From Monosporascus cannonballus (lineage: Eukaryota > Ascomycota > Sordariomycetes > Xylariales): a stretch of DNA of 64,000 nucleotides. A program made the translations under genes and the position numbers. Shown one piece after another: positions 1 through 13,154 of this stretch (positions within the stretch are counted from its first letter, which is position 1; each line of letters starts with the position of its first letter). The stretch lies in NCBI GenBank assembly GCA_004154925.1, contig QJNS01000030.1, forward strand, positions 362,521-426,520, in the 5' to 3' direction. The notes beneath the pieces were generated by a model. The model saw only the letters and a list, made by a program, of their open reading frames with translations, was not told where the DNA came from and searched no databases.

Positions 1-168
1 AATCGTTATAATTACGTTTCTTTTAAATTTTTTCGATTAATTTACCTTTAAAAACATCGATTAGAGAAATACTACTAGCGATTTCCGCGTTATGAATAAT
101 TGTTTTAATAAATATTAGGCGTTAGTAAGACTTTTAGCGAGTTTTTAAATATTTTCGGAATTTAAATA
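1..168 (-). mobile_element. Element H, left fragment (3' part of a minus-strand Ty3/gypsy chromovirus, cut by the window edge)
   Basis: This AT-rich stretch aligns by eye with the pol/antisense-ORF junction of elements B (about 28,080-28,200) and E (about 42,930-43,050). The tail near 145-168 matches the minus-strand chromodomain end (NSENIWEP-type region in B). The fragment stops at 168 because element G is inserted here, and H resumes at 7,640 after the duplicated AAATA. The missing left LTR and most of the antisense ORF, roughly 1.2 kb by comparison with B and E, should lie outside the window. Confidence 0.6.
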
Positions 169-375
169 TGTGAGAATACAGCCCCTATAAGGATGAGGCT
201 GGTAGCCGACCAGCCACCGATCAGCCACCGACTCACTTACTAATATAAATCCACCATCTAACAGCTAGTAAAAAACGCCATATAAAAATAACCTAATATA
301 TTTATTTTTTAAATTACGTTTTGTAATTAATCAGAAATTACTTTACCTTAGCTTATAACTATTTATTATCTTATA
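169..375 (+). repeat. G 5' LTR (207 bp)
   Basis: It pairs with 7,428-7,634 at equal length. Differences are overwhelmingly C/T and G/A. The first 60 nt or so keep high GC (GACCAGCCACCGATCAGCC), while the inner two thirds are heavily converted to A/T. Confidence 0.85.
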
Positions 376-412
376 ATTCTTTTATGTTTATTATGGAAAT
401 AATGTAATAATT

Positions 413-3400
413 ATTAAAAGCAGAATTCGCCGATTATAAAGGGAACTTAAATTATTAATTAAAAAAACCCCCGATCGGAACCCAACCGACGAACGATTAA
501 TCACGGTACAGGGATAAGCGAAAAAGCTTATAACGGAACGCTAACGGGCAAAGAACCATAATCCCCGGGATCCCGAATTACCTTATATATATAATAGGAA
601 TACGTTCCGAAACTATTAGCTAAATAATCGGAAAACGGACATAATATAACAACGGCGTTCTGGAATTTAAAATAAAACAAGGTTAAACCTTTTAATAAAA
701 ACAAAATCTTAAAGATTATCCGTTAACAAAACGAATAATATTCGGAATTATTTGGATAATTAACCGATTAATAAATAATAATATAAGAAAAAAATAAATT
801 TTATAAATTAATGGCGATATTAACGTAAAAGCCTAACGGTAATAAATAAATATTACGTTATTATTACCGGAAATTTATATTAAAAACTTAAGGCGAAATA
901 CTTTTATCTATATTTAATAAGTTATATGCCATATGGATATTTTATTTTAAACGCTTAATAATTATATTATCTTACATTTAATTATTTTAATTATAATACA
1001 AATCTAAAAATAAAGAATTTATAGATTTTTATTAAGAAAAATTACATATATCCTACTTTTTTCGATAGGAAAAATAAGAAATAATTCATAGAATTATAAT
1101 AACGATTTAATTAATCGCCGTTAAACTGTTACGTTAAATAAAAGCTCTTGGTTTATAAAATAAAACTTACGGAGGTTTTCAGCTCAAAACACAATGGGGA
1201 TAATAAATATTTTATTTTTTATTACTTTTATAAATTAACATTAAGGTTTCGAAATACCTTATTACGGAAAAACATTAAGTTAAAACGAATTAATAACGTA
1301 ATAAACAAAGTAATACGCCCCCAGAACGCCTAGAAAAAGTAAAAGAAAACCGATTATCTTCCGTTAAAAGTACTAATAAAAATAAACGATCCTATTTTAA
1401 CGTTTTCGGAAAAAGAAATCCCTAAAGTAAATTAAAACCGTTACGTAAAAACAATAAGAACCGTAGGCGTTTTTATATTCGAAAAGCAAATAATTTCCAA
1501 TTTAATTCCGATTAAGATAAATCCGCACAACCTAATCCTCTTAATTTTTATAAAAGCCTATTTAAGTAGTATAATTATAAAAAACCAAGTTATAAAAATA
1601 TAAATTATAAACCCAAAAAGGATACGAAAACTTTGTTATTCCGGCCATACGAAAATTAACCGCCAAAGGCCGTACAAAATATTATAGTATATAACGATAA
1701 ACAAATTAATCTCTAAACGTAAACCCAAAAAAAGCCGGAATAGACGTATATGTTTAATTTATTTCGGCTAATAATTATAAAACGGTCGAAATAAAGTCAC
1801 TTTTTAAAAGAAAGGCATTTATTAAACAAAAATACGGGAGATATAATAGTATAAATGGATATGAATATCGGAGTACAGGTAAATACTATAAGCAAAAAAT
1901 TGGCGAAAAAAACTTAATTATTAATAAATTTCCGTAAATATTCCGGGCCTTATCGGCGTTAACGGCGCGTATATTAAGTGTTATAGGATTTACGAAATTC
2001 CTGTTAATATAACAAATAATAAGGGAAACAAACGAAAGTTTAAGCAAATTTACTTTATAATACGCTATAAATAAAAAGCGCCCGATTTTTTATTATCCAA
2101 ACCAAAAATAAGCAGGTTAAAATTGTTATTAAATATAATTATATATTAATAATTATATGGATTATTACAAAAGGTTAACAAATAAAAAATCATATACTTA
2201 ACGTTTTCTGATAAGTAAATTTATATTATTAATATCACAAATGTAATTAACAAACTAAATATTTCAAAATTTAAGGAATAATAAGAACGGAAAATAATTA
2301 ATTTTTATACATGCCTAAAAAGTTTTCGTCAAATATATTTTGAAAAAGTAAAAAAAGAACATATTTAATAGTTAAGAGCAAAATATGCATTAAATTTAAT
2401 CCCAGGAAAAATACTTTTATTTGGCCTAAGTTGCCTTATTTGAGAAACTTAGCGAAAAATATTCGAAAAATACATTTAAAAAAACCTAAAAGCAGAACGA
2501 ATATGTTACTTAAAAACGGACGTAAAAATACTAATATTATTTGTACTTAAAAAGGACGGCAATTTCCGATTATACGTTAATTACAAAGGGTTAAATCGGG
2601 TAACGATAAAAAACCGATATTTTTTACCGTTAATCTTAATAATAAATTGCCTAAGATTAATTAAAGCATTTTAGAAAATTGATTTTAATAATATTTATTA
2701 CCGTAATAAAATTAAAAAAAGTAATTAATAAAAAACCGTTTTCCGAATATAATACAGGTATTTTAAATATACGGTTACGTTATTTGGTTTTATTAATACG
2801 TTAGCCACGTTTTAAACCTATATGTATAAAATATTAATTAAATTAATTAATTATATATATGTAATATATCTAAATAATATAATTATTTATTCCGATAAAG
2901 AAAAAAATATACAAAGCATTTCCAGTTAATTTACGAACGGTTATTACAATATTAATTATTTGCCAAAACGTTTAAATACGCATTTTTTTTTAAAAAAGAG
3001 AAATAAAGTTTTTAAAATTTGTAATTAATACCGACGGCTTTAAAATAAACCGCCGACAGGTCGATATTATCGAAATATAACTAAAATTAAAATTAATTTA
3101 TAATATTTAAATATTTTTGGAATTCGCGAACTTTTATCGGAAATTTATCGCTCATTACTTATGCATTACCGAACTAATTATTAAGTTTTTAAAAAAGGCG
3201 TAAAGTAAAAATAAAAGAGCAAAATTTCAATAACCCGAAAAGGCTAAAAAGACGTTTTAAAACTTAAAAAAATACTTTTTAATTAATAATTATTCTTCGA
3301 TATAAGAATAACGCCAAAAATACTAAGATTAAAAAGAATACTTTAATAAAAACTATATTAAAAATATTTTCACAAAAATACGAAAAATATTAACGCCTAA

Positions 3401-6100
3401 TTATATATTAATCGCAAAAGCTAAATCCAACCGAAAAACGGTAAATTACATAATAATCAAAATTATTAACGATTATAAAAGGTTTAAAATATTAACGATA
3501 ATACCTTAAAAATATAAAAGAATTCTTAATGTTTACGGAATATATAACGTTAAAAAATATAACAAAAATACTAGCGCGTAACTTTAACAGGAAACTAATC
3601 CGATAAATTTATTATTTTACGTAATTTAATTTTAAGATCTAATACTGACCGGACGCCGTTAACCCGGCAAATAAATTATTTAGATACCCGAATTATATAT
3701 TAAGAAATATTTGGTATAAAAGCGTAATCTTTAAGGTATTTAAAAAATTTAGATTTATAAATAACATGGCGAAAAACGTACGGAAAATAATTATAAATAC
3801 ATAACGTAATTTAAAATATTATAAAAAGGCAAAGGGGCTTAAAAAAGTAATATAAAATTGGTTCGCTATAAAATTCCTAGATTGATTTCAGATAACGGAA
3901 ATTTAAGTAATTATGATCCGCGTAAAAAAAGCGGAGAACCTTCGTTATACGATTATAAAAAACTTTCAAAAAAAGATAGTAAGAAATTATATGTTTATCG
4001 AACTTATCGCTTATAAATAATAAAATTAATACAAATTATAATAATAATACGATTAACGGTTAAATAACGGCAACTGTAAATTACGACCGTATTACAATAA
4101 GATTTTAAGGAATTTCGAAAAAACGAAACTGGAATTAAAATTATTATTTATAATTAATACATTTTACGTTTTTTTTGGCGAAAAGGTTAGTTAAAAACGA
4201 AATAACCTTATAATTAAAAACTTCCTAACAGTTTTACGATCAAATTCGAAAGTTGTAAATTAAGGATTTAAATATTATAAAGCTAATACAAATGATTAAA
4301 CCCCAAACTGGAATAAAAAGAAAATATTTCTTAAATCTAAATAAGATTTTATATTATCGAAATAAATTCCTAATTTTGCCGTAAAATATTTATGAAAATA
4401 ATTAATTAATTAATACCGTAATACTTTAAAGGCATAATATATAGGATATATCCTTACGTTAAAATTAATAACCAAAAGGTTTTATGAGGAATATATGGCG
4501 AACGATATTCGAAATTATATTAAATAATATCCGAATTATTAAGGCATAATAAAATTACGTTTTAAACCATATGTATAATTATAGCCCCTGTTATTATTTA
4601 AATAATAGTTTTTTAAAAGTTTTCGTTAAATTTTATTACGGATTTTCCTAAAAGCCTGGGTTTAAACGGGCTAAAGTACGATATAATCCTGATAATCGTC
4701 GATCGCTTTACGAAATTAAAATTATTTATTTTTATGGTTAAAACTTTAACCGTAACTGAATTAATCTAATTGTTTTACGACAAAATCGAATATAAATTCG
4801 GTACGTCAACCCGACTTATTAACGATAAAATTAGATTATTAATAAATTAATTTTAAGCCGAATTTTATAAGAAACGAAAAATAAAACGGCAAATATTAAC
4901 CGTTTACTATTCGCAAACTAATAAACAATTAAAACGTACTTATTAAATTTTAAAATACTATTTTCATAATTACGTTAATAAATATTACAATAATTAAAAA
5001 CAATTATTACAATATACGGAATTCGTATATAATAACGCGCAAAACATATTTATCGGCCGTTTTTTATTCGATACCTTATATGAATATTATTTAAAGATAA
5101 TCAAATATTTTGTACAAAGATTTAAAGGATAAATATAAAAAATTAAAAAATATCTTAAAAAATAACGGGTATTTATCGAATAACATATAAATATTAGGAG
5201 AAATTAACGGCAGCTTAAAAAATATATTATAATTAATACCATATGCCTATAAAATTTTAATTAAGGCAATAAGTAAATTTATCGATTAAAAACTTTAAAT
5301 TTAAAAATAAAAGGTTCGTATTTAGTTATATTCGGATTACAATTACCAAACGAATGAATTCCCAAATATATAAAATAATCCATCTTATTATATATTAATA
5401 AATACATAATATATTTCCAATATTCTTATTAAAGCCGTAAGATAATCAGAAACTAGGCGACGTTAAAACAACGTTATTAAATTTAATAAAAGAAATAAGA
5501 AAATAAATGATAAAAACTATCGTCTGTTATCGAAATAATCGGGGACAGCGTAAATATTTAATTAAAAAAAGGCTAACCTGCCGAATATAATACGTAAAAA
5601 GCCCGAAAACATTTCGAATACGCATTTAAAATATTATAATATTATAACAAAAAAGTTAAATACGTACGTAAAAAATAAAACAACTTAAAAACCGAAAGGT
5701 AATAATAACCTAATCAGAAATTAATTGTTTAATAATTATAAGAATTACAAAAAATATTTTTAAGCAAAATTAAAATATTAACGTTAAAGTATTATTTAAT
5801 TATATAATTACTTTTAAACTTTTAGCCAAAAATTATTTTGTTATATACTGATCGAAAACCAATAAATAATGTAAAAAACTTGAATTTTTAGTATCGAAAA
5901 CAAAATTTCGTATTTAATTACTAAACCTTACGTTAATTAACTTTTAATAAACGTATTAAGAAAGTTAATATAGGAATATCAGAAAAGTTTCGGAAAATAT
6001 ATAACAGCAAAAAGCGGATACGCTTATTAAACTTACTGGGCGGAAACCTCGGAAAAAATTCAAATATATCTTATTTTTTACAAAAAATAAGGCCTAAATA
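413..6100 (+). pseudogene. G gag-pol remnant
   Basis: This is a non-functional polyprotein of a Ty3/gypsy element (capsid, protease, reverse transcriptase, RNase H, integrase). Recognisable landmarks are the RT active-site region reading VIYLNNIIIYSD at 2,861-2,896, where the catalytic YLDD aspartates have both become Asn (GAY to AAY). The preceding TVTLFGFIN at about 2,770 corresponds to the TPFGLTN block. The integrase core reads YDIILIIVDRFTK at 4,677-4,715. Stops are scattered in every frame. The gag end and the 3' end of pol could not be placed exactly. Loss of both catalytic aspartates and the many stops make it inactive. Confidence 0.75.
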
Positions 6101-7088
6101 ACAGGTATATAATTTGTTATTAATCGGATATAGGACGCCATTCTTCAAACGCTTAACGTACTTAGGTTTAATAATAATTTTGCCGAATAAAACCGTTTTC
6201 TAATTATAGTTATTAATAAGTATTAAAATTTCGGTAAAACGTTAAAAAAGAATAGGCGAAAAGTATTCCTAAGCAAAAAATATAACAATATAACGGCCTT
6301 CGCAAATTACCTTATTTATAAAGATATTCTAAAATTACGCCTAATCGGAAACTAACTACGAAATAATAAAAAAAGATCGTAATACTTATAAAAACCCTAA
6401 ATTTATACACTTATAAAATGGCGTTAAAATTAAATCTCCGTAATTATAACGAACAATCGGAAATCGATTTCCGATATATTAAAAAATGATATTTCTTAAT
6501 AATAATCGCATTAAAAGCGAATTCGGCCTCGTAAAAAATATGAAATCGACGACCGATAATAATTACGTCGGAATATTCGTATTAAATATTCGTAATACGA
6601 ACTTTTTCGAATTTATCAATTAATTCCTAATTATCGGTACCGAATTAAAAGACCGTTTAGGCGGTATTTTTAAAAACGATCGGAATCTAAACGGAAATTA
6701 AATAATAATATTATAAATATTAAGAATAATTAGTTACGACATAATTTAAGGCGCTCGGAACTTAAACGTAAATCGTACGATAATCGAAATAACGTTATAT
6801 TACGTAAATATAATACAGCTTATTATCGCCTATAATACAATTAATATCCATTTTACCGTCGGCGTCGAAAAGATAAGGTTAAAAAAATCCCAATTCTTAT
6901 TAATATCAAAATATTATTTCTTTTGCAATTTCTTATAAAGAAAAAACATGGCGAATAGATAAAACACGGAAATTATACGCAAAATAAACCGAAAAGGCGA
7001 AATAAAAATAAAGAAAAACGAGAAACCGAACAAAAGACGTACGTAAAAAAAATAAAAATATAAGCGCGAAAAAGAAAAAAAAGGTAAA

Positions 7089-7212
7089 TGTCACAGTCCC
7101 AAGTGGCACCTTGTAGATATATAGAGCAGAACAAGGTGGCCAGGGCTCGACCTGACAACGTTCCACTTTTAGTGGTGTAATAGCTAGACTCTTGTTCTTC
7201 TGTTCCGTAACA
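7089..7212 (+). mobile_element. Solo LTR of the miniature (TRIM-like) family, 124 bp, inside G
   Basis: The repeat begins TGTCACAG and ends CCGTAACA. It is flanked by a perfect GTAAA duplication (7,084-7,088 and 7,213-7,217). It is the reverse-orientation homologue of the two terminal repeats at 10,296-10,417 and 10,644-10,765. It contains a TATA-like GATATATAGAGC and a tRNA D-arm-like TTAGTGGTGTAATAGCTAG. It is much less RIP-damaged than the G sequence around it, consistent with late arrival or with being too short to trigger RIP. Confidence 0.8.
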
Positions 7213-7412
7213 GTAAATAAGGTAAAATTAAGGAACAGATTATAAAAAAAGCTAGGGGGAATATAATTAATAACGCAATATAATACGAATTAATTATTAT
7301 AGCAATTACTTATAACATAATATAACGGGAAATTATCGGCAAATATACGTAACGAGATTTATAATATGCGTTATATTAAATTAATATTAATGCGATTAAG
7401 AATTAATATCTT

Positions 7413-7423
7413 AAAAAGAGAAG
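7413..7423 (+). other. Polypurine tract of G
   Basis: This is an 11-nt all-purine run (AAAAAGAGAAG) four bases before the 3' LTR. It is the expected site of plus-strand priming and confirms the plus orientation of G. Confidence 0.6.
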
Positions 7424-7427
7424 TAAT

Positions 7428-7634
7428 TATAAGAATACAGTCTTTATAAGAATAAAGCTAGTAATCGACCAGCCACTGATTAGCCACCGTTCCACTTACT
7501 GATATAAATCTATTATCTGACAGCTAATAGGAAACGCCAGATGGAAGTAACCTAATACATTTACTTCTTAGATTACGTTCTGCGACTGGTCGGAGATCAC
7601 CTTACCCCAGCTCATAGCTGTCCATTATCTTACA
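7428..7634 (+). repeat. G 3' LTR (207 bp)
   Basis: This is the mate of 169-375. Here the preserved part is the outer (right-hand) two thirds (for example CTGCGACTGGTCGGAGATCA) and the inner third is AT-converted, the mirror image of the 5' LTR. Confidence 0.85.
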
Positions 7635-10295
7635 AAATAATTTTTTAGCTTAAATAGATATTAGGTATATATTTTTTCGTATGTTAAGGTTTTTTTATTT
7701 TGTATATAGTTTTATTTTCCATTTTTACTATACTTTATCTCCCAAAGAATATAATAATATTTATTATTAATTCGAATAAAGGAAATATAAAAAATGCGAT
7801 AATGTTAAATTTTTAATAAAAACTGCAGCCGAAAATTATTTTTTAAGATTTTCTTGGTAATTTTATATACACCAATATATTCAAAACTATGTTTTTTTAC
7901 CGAGTTTGTTCAGTTAAATATTTTTTGTATCAAAATAAACTATTTTTACGGCAGTATTATTTTAATATTTGTGAATTTATCGTAAGTACTTTTAGAAGTA
8001 TTAAGTATAAAACTAAAATTAGCATTTACTAAAATCGTTTTAATACTTTTATAATAATTAATATAATATTACAAATACGTTTTTGATACTTTATTTAATG
8101 GTTTTATTCATTTATTTATTTAAAGTTTAAATACATTAAATATTTTCCAATTTAAATTAGTTTACATTATAAAAGATTACTGAAGGTTTAAAATAAATGT
8201 AATTTCTTTATCGGAAATAATTTAATATAATAATTCATATATATTGAAAATGTTTTTAAAAAAGACATATGTTATTTATTCGATATTTTTAATTTTCTTT
8301 AATGGAATAAAACGTAAAAAGATTTCGTAAATTTATTAAGGTTTAAGTTATTATGGTAATATATTTCTATTGTTAAATTTTGAAATAAACAGAGTTTTCT
8401 AGCAAAATTTATAATAATTAAATTCTACAGCCTCTTTAAAAATTAATAACAGTTATAGCTGCTTTAATAATTTATATTATTATATTTTAATTTTATTATA
8501 AACGTTATACTATTCTGGCCTTTTTTACATTATTATTTTTAGTTTAAAAAGTTAATAAATATGTTGAAATTGTTTTGAGATTTTATAAATCTTTAAATAT
8601 TTATATAATTTATAGTTATATATATATTGTATTAAGTTTATTTGATTTTGTTTCGAAATTTATAATCCGTTTAGTTTTTTAATTTCTTGGTATTTGTTAT
8701 ATGGTATAGCTCGTATTATCGGAATTTAGCGCGGTATAAATATTTTTCTGATGGATTATCGAAAATTATATGGTTAACTTTAATTCATTTTTCTTCGAAG
8801 TTAGGTTATTTATTTAAGATGTTGGTTTTGTCTTTTTTTAGATTTTTTAATAAATAATAACGAAATCGAAATACGTTATTTTTTTACATATCGTAATTAT
8901 TATCCGGTAAATATTTTAGCCGTAATAAAAGGGTAAAATTTTAATAATCTGTATATGTCTTAACTTAATAAAAGTTTTCTTTAAGCAAATACTTAATTTA
9001 GAAAAAAACCATAATAATGACCATAAATTAGTTACTTTGAATGTCGTACTTAAGTTCGGCTTTTTTTAATTTATATAAAAAATATAATAAATAATAATTC
9101 ATCTTAATTGTTTCGTTATTTAATTATTACGATTAACGGATAATCAGAAGTATCGTTTTTTAGCTTAACGAAGCGTATTATATCGTAAATAATTAGTATT
9201 AATTCGTTAATAAATTGTATTTTTAATTTTTTAAAATGTTTTTATCGTTTCTAACGTTTAGTTAAAATTTGTTTGATAATGTTAATTAGGAATAAAAAGA
9301 TTTTGCTAAACTTTCGGATAAATGTTTTGTAATAATTAGCGCATTTAAGAAATATTTATATTTTTAACCGTAATTGATGTTTATTATTTTGTAATTATAA
9401 CCAATGCATAAGAATTTTTTTAAAAATATTTTAAAGTAATTATCTATTTTAAATATTGCTTTTGTTATATATAAAATGAATATCTCTGTACTAATTAATA
9501 ATTTAATGGTTTATAAAATATAAAAAACTTTATAAACGTATTAGCTATATATATATATTTTGTTTTCGCAAAAATAAAAATATCGTTAAAGTAATATATA
9601 ACAAAAACGTGAAGGTATTTTCCTAACATATAATTTATTATTCGTTAAATAATTATTAATACATTCGTAAATTCTATTAGCCTATTTAAGCATTTAAATA
9701 ATCTATATTTAGTTGTAAAACGTATTGTTTTTATTTGTATGTTTTTTAATTTAATAAAGTTATACTTATTTTTAAAATCGAATACCGTAAATTATTTTGT
9801 TTTAGGCAATGGAGGCCTTACTTCAGCAATTAAAAGTAATAATATTTGGCTTTTAAATGTAATATGGTTTAGTTAGTATTAATTAACTATAAGTTTCAAT
9901 TTGTTATTTTTGAAGCACGAAAAATATAAGGTATTTTGCGAGTAATTTAAAAGTTGAATTTATTCTTTTTGTAACCAATTTTTTAAGTATTTCTTAAAAA
10001 CGCGTAATTCGTTTTCGTTAAAATTACAAATAAACTAAAATTTTATAAATATATCTTTTAATAATTTTATATCGAAGGTTTTAAAACAAATGCTTTATTC
10101 CGATAATATTTTAATAATATATTAAATTAACTTTTGGGTATTTTTGAAATTATTATTTTAACTCAATATTTAATTAATTAAATATTGCTATAATAATAAT
10201 AATAATATATTATATTTTTCTTTTATGCCTAAACTTTTTATATTGTATTTTTTTATATAATAAGATTTTTATCGTATTCTCATATTTATATTTGC

Positions 10296-10417
10296 TTTTA
10301 CGGCACGAGAACAAGAACTTAACTATTACACCACTAAAAATGGAACGTTATCAGCTCGAAAACTAACCGCCTTATTCTGCCCTATGTACTTACTAGGTAC
10401 TACTTGAAACTGTAACA
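10296..10417 (-). repeat. TRIM 3' terminal repeat (122 bp)
   Basis: It is equal in length to 10,644-10,765 and differs mostly by C/T and G/A. It has homology to the solo copy at 7,089-7,212 in inverse orientation. Confidence 0.7.
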
Positions 10418-10643
10418 ATAAATCCTCTTTTAGTTACATCGTCCTAATGCAACTAATTAACAGTTAAAAGCCCTTTATCGAAAAACCGCTCTTTGTATAG
10501 CGATTTTTCGAATTACGCGTTAATTTTACCCTGTGCTCGAAATAACTGCGTTAACTGGAAATCTGCCCCGTACTCAGCCAGCGGAATAAGTTAGCTGCCC
10601 AGTTTAGGAATTGAACGCGCAACCCATGAAAAAGCTGACAAAC

Positions 10644-10765
10644 TGTTACGGCATAAGAACAAAAACGTAGCCATTACATCACTAAAAGTGGAACGTTGTC
10701 AACTCGAGTACTGATCGCCTTGTTCTGCTCTATATATCTACTAGATGCTACTTAGAACTGTGACA
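10644..10765 (-). repeat. TRIM 5' terminal repeat (122 bp)
   Basis: On the minus strand it begins TGTCACAG and ends CCGTAACA, with a TATA-like GATATATAGAGC inside. It is the better preserved of the two repeats. Confidence 0.7.
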
Positions 10766-13154
10766 TTTGTCGTTATTTCCGATCGAATATTAACACTTTA
10801 ATTTTTTGTTTCTCGACGAGGTATAAGGCGAATTTTATCTAGCCAATCTTTTCGTTAAATAAGATTCCCTATTAGTATATCTATAATAATCTTTAGATTA
10901 TATCGTAATTTCTAAATCAAACGATATCGAAAATCATTATTTAATACTATTTTTAAAAAGAAATCTTAAATTAATTTTGCATTGAATCTTTTTGTTATTA
11001 TGAGCGAAATTATGATTTTCGCTATTTAGAAATATATATAGTTTTAATGTATATTTTTATAATTATTTAAATTTATTAATAATATTTAATATAATATAAC
11101 TTTGTTTAAAGTTTCGTATTTTGTTATTACAACATAATAAACGTTTTAATTTATATATTTAAAGTAATAAAGTTATTAATGGGTTTTATTATTACGTTTA
11201 AACCCTTTTAGAAGCTTTTTTCATTCATATTAATCTCATTATTTTGTAGCTTTTTATAGGTATTTTTTTAAATTTCTTTTAATATTTATAAAATCGTATT
11301 TTTATTTCTGTAAATGCCGTATTAAGCTGTTATATGTATTGCTTTTATCAGCGTATTTAATTTTATTATTATTATTATTGTTTTCTATTTTGTTACAACT
11401 TTTATTGTTATTAAATAATTAACTTATTTATTTGTTATATAATATCTTATTATGTCGTATCGTTATGGTCTTTTTATATTTTTAAAGTAAAAGTACGGAT
11501 TTTTGCTTTTATGTTCTATCATTTTTAAAGGTTTGTAAAAAATGATATTTGAAAATAAAAGTTTGTAATATCTTTTTAATAATATTTTTTCAATACATTA
11601 TATTAAACCTAAAAGTAAAAATGTTTTTTTTTGCGGATATTACTTTTTTTCTACTTAATTCTATAAGGCTGTTTATTTGGTAATATCGTTTTAAAGAGTA
11701 ATAATTCGAACGTATCGATATTATTACTTGTTTATTTTATGACTTTCGATTTAGTTAGAAAAATCGCATTTTCTTTATATATACGTACGATACGTTAATA
11801 AATAGATTTTTTTAATTTGTCATATACTACATATTCTCGTTATTTATAATATATTGCATATATTCTATTATATTAGTTTTATATTTAAAGTATATAATTT
11901 TTTTAGATTTAATATTTGTTTAGTTATATTTTTATAATACTTTAGTATTATTTTAAAGTTTTTTGGGTTAATTCTTTTTGGCTTTTTTCATTTTATGTTA
12001 CGTATTTTATTATAGTAACCTTTATTCGTATTAAGCTTGAATTATGTTAACAATATTATTATTCGGTTTTAATTATTTTTAAATTATTTTTAAGACGACC
12101 ATTTAGTTATTTTATTGTAATTCTTTAGTTTTTAATATTTTTAGGCTTTATGCTCTATTTTGCCGGAATTGAAACAATTACTATAGTTTTAATTTTGTTT
12201 ATAGATAATATTAAATTTTATAGATTTTAGTGCAATATTGTAAAAGGTATTATAACGTTAAACGATATTAATATTAGCTGTATATCGGGCTTTATTATTA
12301 TGTTTGTTTTTAACGTTTATTCTACGTTAGGTATATTCTTTATCGTCGATTTTGACTGTTGTAATTATATAATCCGATAAGAATTTCCCTTGATTAATTT
12401 TAAAAAATTTCGTTTAAATTTTTTTAGTCTGTCGAAAATTTTAGTTATTAATATTTTTTATATTTAATTTAATTTGGACGTTAATTAGCTTAGCGTATTT
12501 TCCTAATTATACATTATATTTTCTATCGTAATTAGTAGATTTATAGTTCTGGTTTTAATTTTTTTATTTCGAAAGTTTTTAGCAACATTTATTCGAATTA
12601 TTCGTAATTATTATATATTCGTATTATCTTTAGGTTTTGCTTTTGTGTTAATAAGGCAATATATTTTTATAATTAATATAAATTATATAGCCTCGTTTTT
12701 CGTCCATTATTTTATTGTAAACTTTATTGGAAAAATAAGCACAATAAATACAATAAGAAAATACCTAAAGTATATTTAATATTATATAAAAAAACTATAA
12801 TTTTATGAAAATATTATTAAAAGTTTAGGTTTGGAAAAATTTAAACCAAATCTCGATTTTTCGTCAAAGTTTAATTGAGCAACTTATTTTATTTTAGAAG
12901 GTCTTTTAACATTCGAAACTTTGCTTTTATTTTTGAATTTTTCCTATATCGCTTAAAGTAATCTAGTAAGATTAATATTTTTTAACATAAGCAAGGCGTA
13001 TATTTAAAAGATCTAATTATCGGATTATGTTTTTAGTTAAATAAGGTTGTTATTTTTTGGTTATTTAAATTTATAATTGTTTTATAAATTTTCTAACTTA
13101 ATTATTACTTCATAAATTAATATTAATAATATTATCAAATAAAGGTTTATATCG

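Larger units (their letters stand above)
169..7634 (+). mobile_element. Element G: complete, RIP-degenerate Ty3/gypsy LTR retrotransposon
   Basis: The element is bounded by two 207-bp LTRs (169-375 and 7,428-7,634) that start TG/TA and end TA/CA. It is flanked by a perfect 5-bp target duplication AAATA (164-168 and 7,635-7,639). The internal region runs on the plus strand in the order reverse transcriptase (about 2,500-2,950) then integrase (about 4,630-4,720), which is the Ty3/gypsy order. No frame is open over useful length, and stops arise from TGG, CAG and CGA as expected of RIP. Its LTRs and RT (YLNN IIIYSD) differ from those of elements A-E and H, so it is a second lineage. It lies inside element H and carries the solo LTR at 7,089-7,212. 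Confidence 0.85.
10296..10765 (-). mobile_element. TRIM-like miniature retroelement (470 bp) inside H
   Basis: Two direct 122-bp terminal repeats (10,296-10,417 and 10,644-10,765) flank a 226-bp non-coding interior. The whole is bordered by a 5-bp duplication TTTGC/TTTGT (10,291-10,295 and 10,766-10,770) whose one difference is C/T. Read on the minus strand the repeats begin TGTCACAG/TGTTACAG and the right one ends CCGTAACA. The interior ends in a purine stretch (AAAAGAGGA, minus strand) next to the 3' repeat, as a polypurine tract would. There is no coding capacity, so it would depend on another element for movement. The left terminal base pair is mutated (TT instead of TG). Confidence 0.7.
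7640..12900 (-). pseudogene. H gag-pol remnant
   Basis: This is a decayed polyprotein on the minus strand. The RT active site reads YYFNDIFIF instead of YYLDDILIF: the first Asp is Asn, the second Asp is kept, and Leu is Phe. A recognisable integrase segment (YYHNNLNLNKFT, equivalent to the YDxIFVIVDRFTK block) lies near 8,320-8,370. The gag and zinc-knuckle region (roughly 11,000-12,900) is too degraded to delimit. Alignment to B supports the order of domains. Confidence 0.6.
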
